DNA of 64,000 nt, taken from the NCBI RefSeq assembly GCF_028554725.1, contig NC_071668.1, positions 21,740,501-21,804,500 on the forward strand, read 5' to 3'. The first letter of the stretch is position 1; every line of letters begins with the position of its first letter. The position numbers were made by a program, and so were the translations under genes. Below the pieces are notes generated by a model. It saw only the letters and a program-made list of their open reading frames with translations. It was not told the DNA's origin and made no database searches. This document shows positions 35,711-47,160 of this stretch, in pieces. The DNA comes from Zeugodacus cucurbitae (lineage: Eukaryota; Arthropoda; Insecta; Diptera; Tephritidae).

Positions 35711-37527
35711 GAATGAAGCCAAGTTAAACAATAAAATTAAATATAATAATAACAACGGCAGCTTATTACCGTATTAAAAACAACAACAACAAATATGAAG
35801 TGAAAACGAATAACGGAACTCGTCAACGGAACAAACCGCAAACACAGCGCAATTTCAATTACAATTTAAATAAAAAGTGAAGCTGAGTGGCAGTCGTTAA
35901 CTGCAAGGATGTGAGGTGGGGTGAGAGGTTGAACAGATGAAATGTTGGCGCAAAGTGCGCGCTAGGCCACATAAACAGGCAGCAGGCACAACGCCACATG
36001 TTAATTTACCGTGCAACAGTAGAAGGAGAAAAAGAAGCAGAGAAAAAAATTAAACCGAGAGAACTGTAAAACAAATAGAATATTGAAGCCGCCCAACACA
36101 CTACACGCGCATTGCAGCCTTAAGCACATCCGCCAGAACGCTATCCTTAGCACAACAAAAGCCGATTCGGCAGTCAAATAGGATGAGAGAGCTTCACAGC
36201 GCCGGTACACATGACGGTGGTTGCCCGCTTGCCGACTGCAGCATTTCAAGCAGCGCCAGTGTAATGATACACGAAATGCCACTTAAAAATTCAAACATAG
36301 ACGCAACTCCCGACGCAACTACGTAACTACAATTATATAACGGTATATATTTTTGTATTTTCATAGCATTGCTGACTGTATTGTCTGCGACCGAGATAAG
36401 GCAATAGAATGAAGAAAATACAACGTTAGCAAAATGCTAGCTGGTAGTATGTGGCCCGTGCAACAGCGCCGGCAATCGTGGAGGCTTACATGAATGCCGC
36501 AGCTGTTAGCTTCCCGCCAGATATCGTTGCTGCTGACACCGGTCTCGGTTTGGGTGAACTACTAGGCATGCGGCTGTTGGAAATGGAAAAATGTGAAACG
36601 AGAGGAAAATTGAATAAAAACGGCAAACAATTTACAGACAATACCAACGAGACGCGAAGTCAGACGACAACAACAGTAACACTACTACTAGAGGATTTTG
36701 AAATGTATATATAGTATAAGGTATATGTATGAATGCTACATAAGGATGCTGCCGCGTGTGTTCAAACGGGAAAGGATGGCGCAAAATAGCGTAAACGAAA
36801 ATAATGAAACAGATTACACGCTTAAAGCATACGCACATAAACATGTCTTCTGATGTGACCCCCACACCACAAACACCAACAGCAACACTAACCCACAGAG
36901 AAACACTAACACACAGTACACACACTTTATCCTCAAGCCATGTAAACAGTTAGCACAAACACACGTACAAATAATTTAGATGGCAAACATGCCACGCAGA
37001 TAAACGGCGCTCGGGTATTTCGGTTTTAAACTAAACAAATTCTTGTCTCAAAGCATAAAGTACACGCAGCATTTGGTAGCAGGCAAGTTTGCCAAAGAAA
37101 AGCAGCGGTCGGTTTCACAATGTTGCAGGTGCTTCGAGCTTTAAATTGCGTTCCAAGTGAAGGTCAGACAGTTTTGAAACACGCCATGTCACACATATTC
37201 TGCATTTAATTGTAAATTAGTGCGCTTAAAATTGTTTGCGCGGCTTTAGACTGTTGCTGTTGCCAGACTTAAGAAAAATAATTTGAATTTTTTTGTTTTT
37301 GTACCTTGATCCGCTTTTCAACTGCTCGGTCACGAGTGTGTTTATACTTTATTTATACTTGAAAAAGAAAAAAAATCAAAAACAAATATATATAATCTGA
37401 AAATAATTTGATTTTTTATCCCGACTGGATTTAAAATTTACTTAGCAAAAGTAAGTTCGAGATATTGGTGGTCGATATTCACAAAAATTCATTCATTCAC
37501 ATTCACGATATTCAAAAAAAAAAAAAT
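35711..37527. other. GC-richer unique island
   Basis: Low in repeats and GC-richer up to about 37,260. Frames at 36001-36282 (-), 36451-36714 (+) and 36632-36925 (-) are open. The plus frame starts with alanine-rich residues but only opens on a GTG and ends in poly-Thr from (ACA)n, so I do not call it. A GTAAGT at 37,449 lies in AT-rich sequence. It may be regulatory DNA. Confidence 0.3.
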
Positions 37528-38003
37528 TAAATAAAATAAAATAAAATAAAATAAAGTAAAATAAAGTAAAATAAAGTAAAATAAAATAAAATAAAATAAA
37601 ATAAAATAAAATAAAATAAAATAAAATAAAATAAAATAAAATAAAATAAAATAAAATAAAATAAAATAAAATAAAATAAAATAAAATAAAATAAAATAAA
37701 ATAAAATAAAATAAAATAAAATAAAATAAAATAAAATAAAATAAAATAAAATAAAATAAAATAAAATAAAATAAAATAAAATAAAATAAAATAAAATAAA
37801 ATAAAATAAAATGAAATGAAATAAAATAAAATAAAATAAAATAAAACAAAATAAAATAAAATAAAATAAAATAAAATAAAATAAAATAAAATAAAATAAA
37901 ATAAAATGAAATAAAATAAAATAAAATAAAATGAAATAAAATAAAATAAAATAAAATAAAATAAAATAAAATAAAATAAATTAAAATAAAATAAAATAAA
38001 ATA
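37528..38003. repeat. (TAAAA)n pentanucleotide satellite, about 95 copies
   Basis: An almost pure run of the pentamer TAAAA covers about 476 bp. Variants cluster: three successive TAAAG units at 37,551-37,580, TGAAA units near 37,811 and 37,907-37,933, and a single CAAAA near 37,847. The minus-strand open frame through it (a Phe-Tyr-Phe-Ile-Leu repeat) is an artefact of a five-base period lacking stops. Confidence 0.97.
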
Positions 38004-40539
38004 ATTATTTTTTATTTCAATATTTCTTTATTTATTGAATCTGCTCTTTGAAGCCTAACAATAACTAAAATGGCTGAAATTAGATAAAATGAAATCAAAT
38101 AAAATGTTGAATAAAATTTAATGATATAAATAAAATAATGTAAAATAAACAAATAAATTTACAATCAAGTAAAAATTATTTGAATAAAAAAATATTTTTT
38201 GACAATAACAACAAACAGGCAATTTTTTTAATTTAATATTTTCTTCAAATAGTTTGATTTTGTTGCCTAAAGGACTACAATCTAGAAAAATATAAAAAAT
38301 ATTTCTCTTTACTTTTTCTTAAATTTTATTATTTTTTTCCAATAATTTGTTTGAAAGTTTTGGATCCTAAAGGACTACATTTAATAAAAAATTAAAAAAA
38401 GTTTATCTTTCTTTTCATTCCAAACAAAAAACTGTTAACATTAAATAACTTCATTAAGAAAGCGCTCAAATAGTAATAGCGCCTAAATGTAGGCAATGTT
38501 TTATTAAATTTGACCGATGTATCGTAACTAAAAGGCAAGCCAAAAATTGAAAAAGATAATAAAGCAGTAAAGCGCTCAACAAATAACTGAGAAATCGGAT
38601 TATTTTCCATTGAATGACCCGAAAATCAATTTGAATAAACATTTTCCCAGCGGATTCCGCTTAACAAAAACACATTTATAAATGTTGTGACTTCCTTTTT
38701 TAATAAAACATATTACTTCATGATAAAGAGTAAATTTTATTTCCACTTTATACACTTCAACTATGGATCAGGATCCTGACAGGTTAAGAAATTTAATTAA
38801 GTACAGCAAAGTTTTATCAAAAATAAATTATATATTTTCTACTTAAAAGCACTTGTTTCATATCGATATTAATTTTTAATTTCGTTTATTTAATTGAGGA
38901 TGACAATCCACTTCCTACTTTATAAATGATATAACCAATTTACTTCCAGTCTTCTGTCTATCTGTCCGTAACTAGAAAACACATAGAGTTCTTTAAATCA
39001 ATCAACAATTCAGCTGTAAAACTCAAAAATAGTTCAGTGAAAAAGTTCAGTGATAGAAAGTCTGAAGTGTGGTTTAAATTTTTTTGAAAAACCATTTAAA
39101 ATTCAGCTTACCTCGGATATTAAGGATAAGTTTGAAACTACAGAAATTTTAGATGCCTAAATCTTTAAATTATACGAAAGTCCTAAATTTGAGTTAGTTC
39201 CATAAATGCACATTAAAACCTGTATTAGGTGACTAATTGCATAGACCAATTTTAGATTACATTTCATAGCCATAACCAGTTGAACAAATTTTGTTAATAC
39301 TATTTCTATAATTTCTTCTTTTCAATAGTTTTCAATAGTTTTAGGGAACAATCACTCACATATCTCATAGAACATTTGGGAACATTTTGAATGACTTCAG
39401 CCTATTTGGAACAAATAATTCTCATTGAAACTCTCGAAATAAAACACAAACCGTGCTCCTGATATAAAACAATTCAGACTCTGAAATGGTTAGGCTGGTT
39501 ACACGGTTCCCAGTCCCTCCATAACAGTTTTTATTGTATATATTCGTAAATATAGCAGATATAAAGAAAGTGAAAGTAAAGAAATAGATAACTTTGTTTG
39601 ATGCCTTAAGAAACCAAGCGCCAAAATACTCTGTATAACGCATTTTTGTGCTTCTGACTCTATGACTATATGCTATATACATATATTGGTCACCACTTAA
39701 GAAATAACGGATATATAATTATGTTGGGTACCAAAAACATATCAGAAATCGGTTTAGAATTTCCCTTAATTGCTATATTGCCAATATACATAAATATAAA
39801 AGAATATTTCGCTTGAGATTATAAGATTATTTGTCAAAATTAGCTATATCGGTCCATCTCGTCCCCCTCACTGCATAAATATTTTAGTATAAATAAACTA
39901 ATAATAATAAATATACTCAGATTGACTATATATTTTCGATATTAATTACCAACCACCATGGTTTTATAATTCCTTACATATTTTCAAACCTTTTAAAATA
40001 ACTCCAAAAATAGTTATCTAACAAAGAATGCAGTATTCTTAAAATTAGGGAATTATCTAGCCTAACTTTCTCGGGAATATTATAAAGCCCCTCCTTCCAA
40101 AGTATTCGAAGTTTAATTTTTGTACCTAAAAATGATATCTCAAACGATATCTTAGCTTAAATATCTCGAAAAAATATGGAAATACTGATAAACCAAGTGC
40201 ATAAAATGTACTGGTACTTGGAAAAATTCAGACCCTACCACTAAAACACAAAATACGCTTAAAAGCGTTTCTTCTGTTATGAAATTTTGCTTCAACACAG
40301 CAACTTCTCACAACATTAACTAAAAAGAGTTCAAAATACAAAATATGCCTTGAACTACACCGAGATTTTCATAATAAAGTACCAAGGCAGCTTCTGCTGA
40401 TTACGAAAAACAACACCGTAAACAAGCTTTACATATAAAATATATGCATAACAACAACAAACAAAGAAGCAGCATGCTGCACTAATTAAAGCAACACAAT
40501 ACCAGGAATATTCTTTATGTACACAATAAAAAACGAGTC
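38004..40539. other. Very AT-rich sequence without assignable genes
   Basis: The first 200 bp are decayed TAAAA units (AAATAAAATG, AAATAAAAT), so the pentamer array was once longer. The words TAAAGGACTACAAT and TAAAGGACTACATT recur at about 38,268 and 38,369, suggesting an old 100-bp duplication. No gene. Confidence 0.45.
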
Positions 40540-41631
40540 AACATACTTTTTTCGCACAGATTTTGATGATTTTTATAGAGATTTCTCGACTGCAGTATGA
40601 GTTGTTGTCGTGCGGCGCTTGCAACGAAATTGTTGTATTTTTATATATTTCTATATATATTTTCACAATCGGTTGTATCAAAAAAAAAATCACAAATTCA
40701 CCGTTATATGCAAAATTTGTAGAACGCGCGACCGAACAGCGTTCCTCACGAATTTAGCGAATCAGAAACTTTAAATGCCACAAATAGTTGCAACACACGA
40801 ATCAAACCATGTGAACATACGAAACGGCGCACACGAGACGAATAAACGAAACTGCAGCGGGTGCCGGGTGCGGTTGTATGGTGTGTGCTGTGTGCTGTGG
40901 CACAATGCAGTTCATACACTTGCCGACGACGCTTGCAACAGAATTTACACTTTTGCTGGCATTTCGATTTTTATATGGGGGATTCTGCGAATCACTTTTT
41001 TCCGCCGACTTCTTTAGCGATTTTTACTTTACTGATTTGCAGCTGCTTCGCTTTATGTGTTGTTGTCGTTGTTGTTGTTGTTTTTACGAAACTGGAGCAT
41101 TGGAGTGTATCCCGATTTGGCCGAAAATGTAATGCAAATACACACACACACACACATACGCATATATATTTATATATAAGTATATTAGCACGACGAAAAT
41201 CGGATGCGATTTCACTTGCTAACTGTATACGAAACCGAAGCGTACGCAGCACAATAATAACAAGCACGCCTGCCGCTACACAAATGTGGCATGCTGTTGC
41301 TGCCACCAAATGTGAAAGACGAAAACAAATTCCAATATAACGGTATCGCACAAATCACTGATAAATCACATCACATTTGTGGCATGCAACTTACATTTAC
41401 CGTTATACGGCGTGAACGAACGAGATTTTTGATTGCTGCAGCGAACGCGACACGACGGCTGCTGCAAGTTTATGCTTGCTTATTTGCTATTTGATTTGAC
41501 AAATTTTCACTTTTATTACTTTGTTTTGTTTGTTGGCCGGCCGTCGTCACATTGCGTTACATGGACGCTTTCACGACCGCACATAGCGAATATAACACGA
41601 AGACTAAACTCAATGCAGCCGTCAGACACTG
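40540..41631. other. GC-richer unique island, left part
   Basis: Includes (GTT)n at about 41,060-41,080 and (AC)n at about 41,137-41,156. Up to three overlapping plus frames and one minus frame are open through 40,775-41,492; they share no domain and cross the simple repeats. Composition resembles the leader/promoter-like islands. Confidence 0.3.
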
Positions 41632-42225
41632 TTATATACGAGCACATACAGCGTATGGCCGTAATAATGGCACAGTGGTGGCCACCAAGGCAGCTGACAG
41701 CATACGAAGTTGCCGCGAGAGTTGAACTGTCAAGCATTCGGCAAATGGTAAATCGTCGTTTGGTGGTGAGAGCGCAATGCTCAGCGCCTTAAAGTATAAT
41801 AGTATTTTGAGCGCACTTTGCTTTGCCAACGGCTTACCAATGGCACCGTAATGCTTTTGTCGCGTTTTGGTGTGGTGAATTTCGTGCGCACCAGTAGTGT
41901 ACATGTTGCCCTGGTGAAAACGCCTGTACGTCGACTCGTTTTTCGTTGTGTCGCCAATGAGCATGTGAAATGCGAGTGAGTTTTCGGTGTACAGCTGCTT
42001 ATACGCCTTGAGGCAGGCAATGATTTCTTTGGTATGCACATTTGTTGCTGTGAACCGCCAACATGCTCTGCCTGTTGATGTGGCAAGCACTTCGTGCCTA
42101 CGCTTCGTGTGCTCCAATGTGGTGTATAAAATTTTGTAAATAAAATGCTCATTTCGTATGCTGCTTGGCTTTGGTGAATGGGAAGTATCATCAATGAAAG
42201 TGGCATACAATGCATACGAACACAT
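41632..42225 (-). CDS. Hypothetical 197-codon frame behind a TATA-like box
   Basis: The minus strand is open for 197 codons from an ATG at 42225 to a stop at 41632. The middle third uses C- or G-ending codons more than the background would give (CTC, CTG, AAG, CAC, TAC, GCC), and the residues are balanced, with no simple repeats. TATAAAAAGG lies at 42254-42263 on the same strand, about 30 bases upstream of the ATG, so the leader would be very short. No domain, signal peptide or membrane segment is evident. Against it: an overlapping minus frame (41781-42254) is also open, no polyadenylation signal was found close to the stop, and a frame this long is possible by chance in a GC-richer island of this size. 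I do not recognise the product. Confidence 0.2.
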   Translation of the reverse strand: MCSYALYATFIDDTSHSPKPSSIRNEHFIYKILYTTLEHTKRRHEVLATSTGRACWRFTATNVHTKEIIACLKAYKQLYTENSLAFHMLIGDTTKNESTYRRFHQGNMYTTGAHEIHHTKTRQKHYGAIGKPLAKQSALKILLYFKALSIALSPPNDDLPFAECLTVQLSRQLRMLSAALVATTVPLLRPYAVCARI

Positions 42226-42253
42226 AAAAATTCATATTTAATATTATTTTCCA

Positions 42254-42263
42254 CCTTTTTATA
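42254..42263 (-). promoter_or_regulatory. TATA-like box
   Basis: TATAAAAAGG on the minus strand, 28 bases ahead of the ATG of the hypothetical frame at 42225. It is the best TATA match at the edge of the 40.5-42.3 kb island, but matches are frequent in AT-rich DNA. Confidence 0.25.
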
Positions 42264-42935
42264 GTCTCCCTACACAGCTTAACGGTAGCTTATTAAGTCT
42301 TTGTACTCAAGTATTATTGCCCTCGCCTTAAGCATACTCCTTTCGTAAATATTTTCTAAATTTTTTTCTTATCACTTGCCTCATATGATAACTCACTGCA
42401 ATCGTTTACACTCGGCTATTTCACTTCTTCTTCTTAATTTTAATATTCACCACACTACTCTCTTTGTTATCAAAAATAACTGAAACTTTCTTTCTCTTTA
42501 ATTTGTTTTAAGTATAACAAGTGTAATTTCTCAACTAAACTCTCTCTTTGGCACTCGCGCTCTTTCAAAATATTTGCCGCTTTGTCGCGTTAAACAAATT
42601 TTGGTGTGAGGCTAGGTTAAATATTCGCATTTCCTATAAAAAACTGGGAAGACACATTTTTGTGGTAAATATTTTTGGGAGCAACTCGACGCTGTTAGCT
42701 GGTTGAAATGGTGGATTTATGACAAAATAAACTGTTAGCAAACTCAAATTGAATTCAAATATGCTTTCTGGAGATAGACCTTCCTGTTAACCTTTTATAT
42801 TGATTGAGATCAGCCATCTCACATTTTGAATTTATTGCTTAGTTTAAACTGGAAATTCGAGTACAATTTTTATAATTATTGGAAATTCTTGATTAGCTCA
42901 ATTATATTGTTCCACTTAGTAGGCAACATAATGTT
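42264..42935. other. Unassigned AT-rich sequence
   Basis: Pyrimidine-rich near 42,420-42,560; no gene or element ends. Confidence 0.4.
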
Positions 42936-43024
42936 AGAGTCCTCTCTCGACGAACCAAAACCAAACTCTACAGGTTGCTCATTATTCCCGTCCTGATTTA
43001 TGGTACAGAAGCGTAGACGATGTC
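42936..43024 (+). pseudogene. Non-LTR retrotransposon fragment abutting a mariner
   Basis: The plus strand reads LSRRTKTKLYRLLIIPVLIY, then GTEA-stop-TMS, the same post-RT block as at 3535-3600. It stops where the oppositely oriented mariner sequence begins. The copy at 52 kb begins almost exactly at the point where this one ends (AWTMS). Confidence 0.7.
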
Positions 43025-43930
43025 GATATATATCCTTTTCGCTTTTTTGCTCTTGGATCAATGCTTTATAAAATGTGTTACAGTGATCGGCTTTAATTCA
43101 AATAGCGCCGTTTCGTTCGTTGACGCCCCCTCGTTATTTGCGAACAACTCGGACAGCCACTATTCACAAGCCTCTTTTGAGTTCAACTTTACACCACCAA
43201 GGGCATACGCCATGGACAGGAACAGGTGATAATCACTTGGCGCTATGTTCGGGCGATATGGTGGATGCGATAAAACCTCCCATCCGAACTCCCGTAGCTT
43301 CTGACGAGTCATCAACGAAGTGTATGGTCTAGCGTTGTTCTGGTGGAACACTACACCCCTTATGTTGGCCAATTCTAGACGCTTCTGGTCGATCGTCTAC
43401 TTCACGCGGTCCAGTTGTTCCCAGTAGATGGTAGAATTAAGCGTCTGGCCATATTGGGAGCAGCTCATAGTGGATGATTCCCTTCTAATCCCACCTAACA
43501 CACAGCAAAACCTTCCTGGCAGTCAATCCCGAGTTGGCCACAGTTTGGAACGTATCATCGGCCTTCGAACACGACCGTTTTCGCCAGATATTGTCGTATG
43601 TGATGCATTTTTCATCGCCAGTCACCATCCGCTTCAAAAATGGGTCGAGCTCGTTCCGTTTCAGCAGCATATCGAAAGCGTTGATTCGGTCCAGAAGGCA
43701 CCCAAACATCAAGCTTTTTTGTGTATCCAGCCTTCTGCAGATGGTTTAAAATTATTTGTTGACTAACTCCCATCGCCTGGGCGATGTCACGAGATGCCAC
43801 ATGCCGGTCTAACTTGATGTTTTCCATGATTTGATCAGTATTCGTCATCACAGGTCTTCCGCCGGCTGGCTTATCCATGGTGTCGTTTTTGGTAGATTGA
43901 GATTGGAATATCACGGTAGCCATAAGCACA
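43025..43930 (-). pseudogene. Decayed mariner transposase, all three domains present
   Basis: Reading the minus strand from 43,929: DTMDKPAGGRPVMTNTDQIM through HLQKAGYTKKLDVWVP (DNA-binding part); after a frame change, LLKRNELDPFLKRMVTGDEK with the first catalytic Asp, then CITYDNI; after another shift, GVVFHQNNARPYTS at about 43,350, where the family has HQDNARPH; then HPPYRPNIAPSDYHLF, keeping the third Asp. The spacing from the Asn to that Asp is 34 residues, the mariner DD34D arrangement, so the second catalytic Asp is replaced by Asn. Frameshifts and stops also kill the ORF, and the extreme N-terminus is absent. Clear inverted ends were not found. It abuts a non-LTR fragment at 43,024. 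Confidence 0.9.
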
Positions 43931-44689
43931 TCGTCGATACGTAACGGTCTTCCTTGCGATCCATATTTAGGAGTCTTCTGCCATCAGAACGAACTGGCAC
44001 CTTTAGCTGTCCAAGTGTGATTCATCGCGAAACCTGTCGTGGAGCTTTTGTAACCTAAGCTAACCGAGGATAGAGATCATTTCAGGTTTTATTCAGGTTT
44101 CTGTGTTAAAATTACCGAAATTTGGTAGTAACCATGCGCACCTTTTTAATGGTTATATTCTATTCCTCTTTTGGTGGATATGACTCTCTAAAAATATCTA
44201 CAGAAACGTATATTTCAGCTATCAGAAAGACACAAAACATAACCCAACGAAATTCCGACATCTGGCTATTCTGATTTAAAAAATGTCTAAATCTATGAAT
44301 ATATTTTCTAATTAGTCATACGCCAAATATGACGATCTTCTAAAAATGTGTTAAGAGAAGCCGATCTGTGACTATATGAAAAGTATTTATTTGACTATAG
44401 AGTCTGATTTTGGTACGAAAATACAGAGCAGTTGTATAGAGACTGGTATGAAAGACTAATTATTGAAAATTAGTAAATATTTTTGGTGAAATATCGTTTA
44501 TATATTTCAATGACTTCGTTTTCATCAAACATCTTTTCAACTTTATATACAAGTCTATATACTAAGACAATTTTAGAATGCCCAAATCCTGCTTTCGTTG
44601 CAAACACAATTTTCCATACTCTTTGACATTTACTCAACCTTCAACACTCAGTTCTGAACTTATACTGTTTGTATTCTAATAGTATTTGC
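43931..44689. other. Unassigned sequence
   Basis: The first 150 bp may still be transposon flank; the rest is AT-rich with no gene. Confidence 0.4.
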
Positions 44690-45285
44690 CCCCGCACGGC
44701 ACCGCATACATGCTGACACGCCATAAATATGTTGAAATCGTGCGACTCATAGGTCACTCAGCAGGATTGCAGAGGCTACATGTTGCCACAACGAATGCTG
44801 AATGCATGTCAATGCGGCATTAAAGCGGAACAGCATAAACTACAACATCAGTAACCACAACAGCAGCAGCAGACAATTTTGCTCAATTAGAATTAATTGA
44901 ATTAAGCCTCCACTTTTTTTCTTTTTGCGTTGTTGTTGTTGCCCAGCAGCCTGTCGACGTCGCAGTTAGATAAAAGTGAAGTCTTCATTATCTGTTGCTT
45001 TGAAATCTCTTTGAGTTTACTTTACCATCCACCAACAGCACATAGCACAGAGCAAAACACAACACAAGTGGGGAGACACAGATGAGCTGCACTGTTACAG
45101 TTAGGTAAATTTTTCCTTACCAATACCACAATGCAATAAATTAGTGTATGTATACGGGAGTGTGTTTGTATGTATGCTAATGCACTGTAGGAAATGTGGA
45201 GTTTGTTGGAATTGTTTAAAAAGAGCTTTCAATCTGAGTCAAGACTCATAATTTCATATATCGAGACAAGTGTCTTGCCTAAACC
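44690..45285. other. Less repetitive island
   Basis: GC-richer, with a CAG run near 44,861-44,871 and (GTT)n near 44,930. Lies directly left of the inverted array structure. No open frame of interest. Confidence 0.3.
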
Positions 45286-45289
45286 CGCA

Positions 45290-46350
45290 TCGTGAATAAT
45301 TAAGAGATAGATTCGGCAATTAAAATCTTAATTGTTCTCAATTTGTCAAATAACAGTTCAATTAGTTAATTCTTCTCAATTTACCACATAACTAATTATT
45401 TAATTAGTATTTAATTGATTACAAATTGTGCAATTAAGAAAATATCTACAATGTAAATTCAATATTTTCTTAATATAAATAACTAGTTTTAAGAAAAGTT
45501 ACTAATTGCGCAATTAGTACTTAATTAACAATTTAAATCACATTTTTTCTTAATTTATCAAATAGTAGTGAAATTAACTAAATTATACGATTGTAATCAT
45601 AATTATTCTCAATTTAACAAATATTACTTCAATTAACTAACTGTTAAATTAGTACTTGACTACAAATTGAGCAATTAAGATTACATTTAGCAAAAAAATT
45701 CCATTATTTCTTTACTTAATTATTTATTTTGAAGTTAATTAACTAATTGAGCAATTAGTGTATAATTGACAAATTAAAATTTTAATTTTTTCAAATTATT
45801 TATATATTTGTTCAATTAACTAATTGCTTCTTTAGTAATTAATTAACACGAAATTATTCTCAATTCACCAAAAATTACTGCAATTAACCAATTGTTCAAT
45901 TAGTATATAATTGACTACAAATTGGCTTATAACGAAAATATCTGCAATCTACATGTATTTGTTTCTTAATAATTCAATTAACTAATACTTCAATTAGTAC
46001 TTAATTAAATTTTCAATTATCAATTATTACTTAATTGACTACAAATTAGGCAATTAGTGAAATATGAGAAGTTTAAATTTACAGTTTGCTCAAATTACCA
46101 AACATCAAGTAATTTAACTAATTACGTCGTATTTAATTGACTATACATTGCATAACGCAGAGAATGTGCGCAATTTAAATTTAAATTGAACTAGTTTTAC
46201 CAAACATTCATTCAATTAACTAATTGCTCAATAAGCATTTAATTGACCCAAAATCAATAACTTTGAACAATATATACATGGAATATCTACAATTTAACTA
46301 TTAATTTTGCTCAATTAAATCAATATAAAATTAATATTAATTTTTCTATT
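45290..46350 (+). repeat. Left arm of a large inverted array: AATTAG-type units
   Basis: About eight degenerate units of 105-125 bp run in one direction. The marker AATTGA(C/T)TACAAATT recurs at about 45413, 45654 (ACTTGACTACAAATTG), 45910, 46033 and, in decayed form, 46136 and 46241. A second marker, AATATCT(A/G)CAAT, is at about 45441, 45938 and 46282. Between them lies CAATTAACTAATTGCTCAAT-like sequence. The same markers appear in reverse complement in the right arm. Confidence 0.85.
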
Positions 46351-47160
46351 CAACTTTATACAGTTCCTTTTCCTACAGACCACCATCCAGTCAACTATTA
46401 CAATTACATATATTGTATAAGTTAATTATGGAAATTTCCACATGAAACACTCCAACCACTTTGTTTTCCTTTTTGTTGCTGTTTCATTCGTCGAATCGGC
46501 TGTGTAATCAAGTTCATTGAAGAAGCAATAACAAAAGCAAATTTAATTACAAGCAAAATAATATATTTGTAGTTGTCTATATGATGGATATGTTCTTATT
46601 TTCTGTATTTTTCTTCATATTCTACATAATTTAAATTTGACTACATGCAATCAAATTAAAAGTTAAATAAAATAAAGCCTTGTCATTGCTTCGACTTCTT
46701 TGCAGATATGGATTTAAAAAGATTTTCAGTTAGATAACACGTACAATGACACAAACGAAAATATTCTCTATTTATCAAGTATGATTGAAATAGAGATTTC
46801 GACTATTTTTGTCCTTTGTCTTTTTTGTGTGTTTTAGACAGTACAAAATTTATGAAATATGAAGTAATTAAAGGCGGTAGGGGATTATCATATAAATGTA
46901 ATCAATTATAATGAATTATTCCTCATAGCTGTTGTTGAAGTAATGATGTTGATGACTACGCATCTGGGGAATCTTTGAGTATTCGAGGGAGGTATGAATA
47001 TGAGAGATAGACTATAGATAGACCATCTCGATAGTATTGGGAAGATTACAAGTGCTATCGAAATTGCATCTTAGACGATGCGGCACTGTGCCTCTAATCC
47101 AGTTCCTAATTCCACAATATATAGGGTTCTAGAATGTTCAAAACAGTTTTCACATGAGTC
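46351..47160. other. Core between the inverted arrays
   Basis: About 0.8 kb without the AATTAG units. It has ordinary AT-rich composition, no long open frame and no transposase motif. The array units stop rather abruptly on both sides. Confidence 0.6.

Noticed and set aside
36451..36714. 87-codon plus frame, alanine-rich start
   Set aside because: It has only a GTG start, a TAG directly upstream, and ends in poly-Thr from (ACA)n; no splice sites framed it convincingly.
37493..37849. 118-codon minus frame with a Phe-Tyr-Phe-Ile-Leu repeat
   Set aside because: Pure consequence of the TAAAA pentamer: a five-base period lacking stop codons in that phase.
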